A stretch of DNA of 64,000 bases from Warburgia ugandensis. Its lineage: Eukaryota; Streptophyta; Magnoliopsida; Canellales; Canellaceae. The position numbers and the translations under genes are program-made. Within the stretch, counting starts at the first letter, position 1. Each line of letters begins with the position of its first letter. Positions 62,413 through 64,000 of this stretch are shown piece by piece. The notes beneath the pieces were generated by a model, which saw only the letters and a program-made list of their open reading frames with translations, was not told the origin of the DNA and ran no database searches. The stretch covers positions 23,571,437 through 23,635,436 of the forward strand of contig CP141138.1 in NCBI GenBank assembly GCA_035236585.1, read 5' to 3'.

Positions 62413-64000
62413 TGCATGTGTAAACTAGAGACATTTGCCTGTAGGTTTACTAGTAGGTTATATAAGTTGACCTATAAATAAAAGTATAAATGCGGCTTAA
62501 AGAAAGCTTGTTATGTCATAATACTTTTTATCGTATAATATTGGATCACCTTAAATCCTATTGGCTGGCTATGTCTATTGTATTATTTAAAAATTGGGTC
62601 AAACTCTCTCTAACTTTGGTTAAAATCATTCAGACATCTAGCAAGATTGGTTTTATATATCTTACTAAATCAAGTGAAAACTATATTTTGAGTTCAAACT
62701 CTTGTTGGATCATGCAAATCCTGGTCAACTTAGGATCTAGTAAGCTCTAGATAAATCAGGTATCCTCCACTTCAACTAACATGCTATTTGGTAGGCTTCA
62801 AGTCAAATTTTATACTGATCAAATGCTTTTAGGTTATGTTATTTGAGTCAAACTCACAGCCAACCATTTTTATTAATTTTGTCAAAGACCCACAACAAGA
62901 GTTTAGAATCATTCAAATGAATTGATTTTTACGGTTTGTCCATTTTTAGGTTGGAGAACATGATGAATGGTTTAGATCTACAAAAGAAATCATCATGCAT
63001 AACAAAAAAGGGGTAGACTTGTTAAAAGATGTAATTCTATCCTCTCTTTAGACAGCAACTTCAATCATATGCATCCTGGGTATTGTCACCAAGTGCTTGT
63101 TAGAAGACAGCCTAACAGGCATACTCCCTTTGATATTTTGGGTGTTGACTTGCTGACCTAGAATAAACAGCCTAACTCATGTTCAGTCCATTGGTTGCCT
63201 AGCACTGGTCCTTACTCATGTTTCTCCTTTGATTCCGCGCAAGTTTCCTCTTTAAAAGCCTCCATTACCACTATCCCACAAATCTTTACCTTCCTTTTTC
63301 TTAATGACAATTTTCTTGTTTAATGTTCATACTTACCAACAGAAGCTGCGGGTCTTTTCTTACACGCATATTGACTCTAGAAGTCATGCTTATCCTTTAC
63401 TCTCGTCAAACAATTCACATTTGTCGTCATGTGCGAGAAGATTCATCTGTTTTGATTTATTAGGAAGACTTACGGAGTCCAAGTTCCCTTTATTGCCGAA
63501 CAATCAGTCAAGTGGTTTACTACTTTGGGACATGTAATCTCCTTCCTATTATCTTGAATATTCACTAACGTGATGCCCATGAGGTATTCTTGTATAGGAA
63601 GATTGCTGGAACATGTCGGTTGTTGTGGCGAGTCTGGAACAATTGCCCGAGCCGGTCAGTTGGGCTGATTACTTTGGAAACGTCCCGTCTCCTCCAGAGA
63701 TAATTGTGGTGCAATCCTTATGAGCACCTAGGCGAAGGATATGATTGGTCTATCCATGAAAAGAATGGAGTCTTAGTTCAAACAGAGAAATTTGAGTAGT
63801 AGGTATGTGGTGTTAAGTACTCTCTAAGAACTTCGAGGCTTATATTCTAAAAACAGGAGCCATATTCATGATCTTCTCACGGGCAAGGAGAGAGTAGTAA
63901 TGTGTGACAAATACGTAGGATGCTTTGCCTTGTACAGGCGATGTATCCTTGCCAGCTCTCTCCAAGGCTGAAAACGAAAACAAAAACCTTGTCTTATTCC
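62410..64000. other. Unassigned DNA to the window edge
   Basis: The part from about 63180 has more balanced base composition than its surroundings and a TTTAAAAG box at 63252, followed by CT-rich sequence and a 77-codon frame at 63304-63537 with no recognised domain. It might be the start of a gene that continues past the window, but nothing here proves it. Confidence 0.3.

Overview
The window is plant nuclear DNA. The evidence is a five-exon MRS2-type magnesium transporter gene with canonical GT/AG introns, a tRNA-derived SINE of the plant Au type, RTE and L1-type LINEs, Ty1/copia and large-LTR retrotransposon relics, and a decayed chloroplast insert. I cannot name the species; the transposon-rich, intron-inflated layout fits a medium or large angiosperm genome. 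Most of the 64 kb is old mobile DNA. Only two host genes can be supported.

Layout. 1-3136 is a dead RTE LINE on the minus strand, cut by the window edge. 4258-7946 is an intact MRS2/CorA-like magnesium transporter gene (+, 438 aa). 8530-10850 is a nuclear plastid insert joining an atpF-atpH segment to an ndhB segment that do not lie together in a plastid genome. 10914-11094 is an Au SINE with a perfect 15-bp target duplication.

12603-33790 is, by my reading, one small minus-strand gene. Exon 1 (33646-33790) and exon 2 (12603-12694) join in phase, with consensus splice sites, into a 78-aa single-pass membrane protein. The intron is about 20.95 kb. It holds a 790-bp-arm inverted repeat, a minus-strand solo LTR, a dead L1-type LINE, and a solo LTR that contains a second solo LTR of the same family.

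34100-40585 is a second RTE copy, broken up by other elements including a fourth solo LTR. 40725-44741 is an older minus-strand LTR of the same family. 44742-50500 is mostly unassigned A/T-rich DNA with GA microsatellites and a 216-bp tandem duplication. 50501-53418 is another solo LTR. 56447-59850 is a truncated copia element with both LTRs and a SINE fragment inside. 59851-64000 holds long CT microsatellites, degenerate tandem repeats and unassigned DNA.

The strongest common thread is a family of solo LTRs of 2.6-3.3 kb. Five copies have perfect 5-bp target duplications (CCTTC, CTAGA, ACTCA, CTTGG, GTATT) and a sixth has a decayed one. They share a TATA box and a splice-donor-like site just downstream. 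No internal region of this family was found, so the locus appears to have been shaped by repeated insertion followed by LTR-LTR recombination. The two host genes show no sign of working together.
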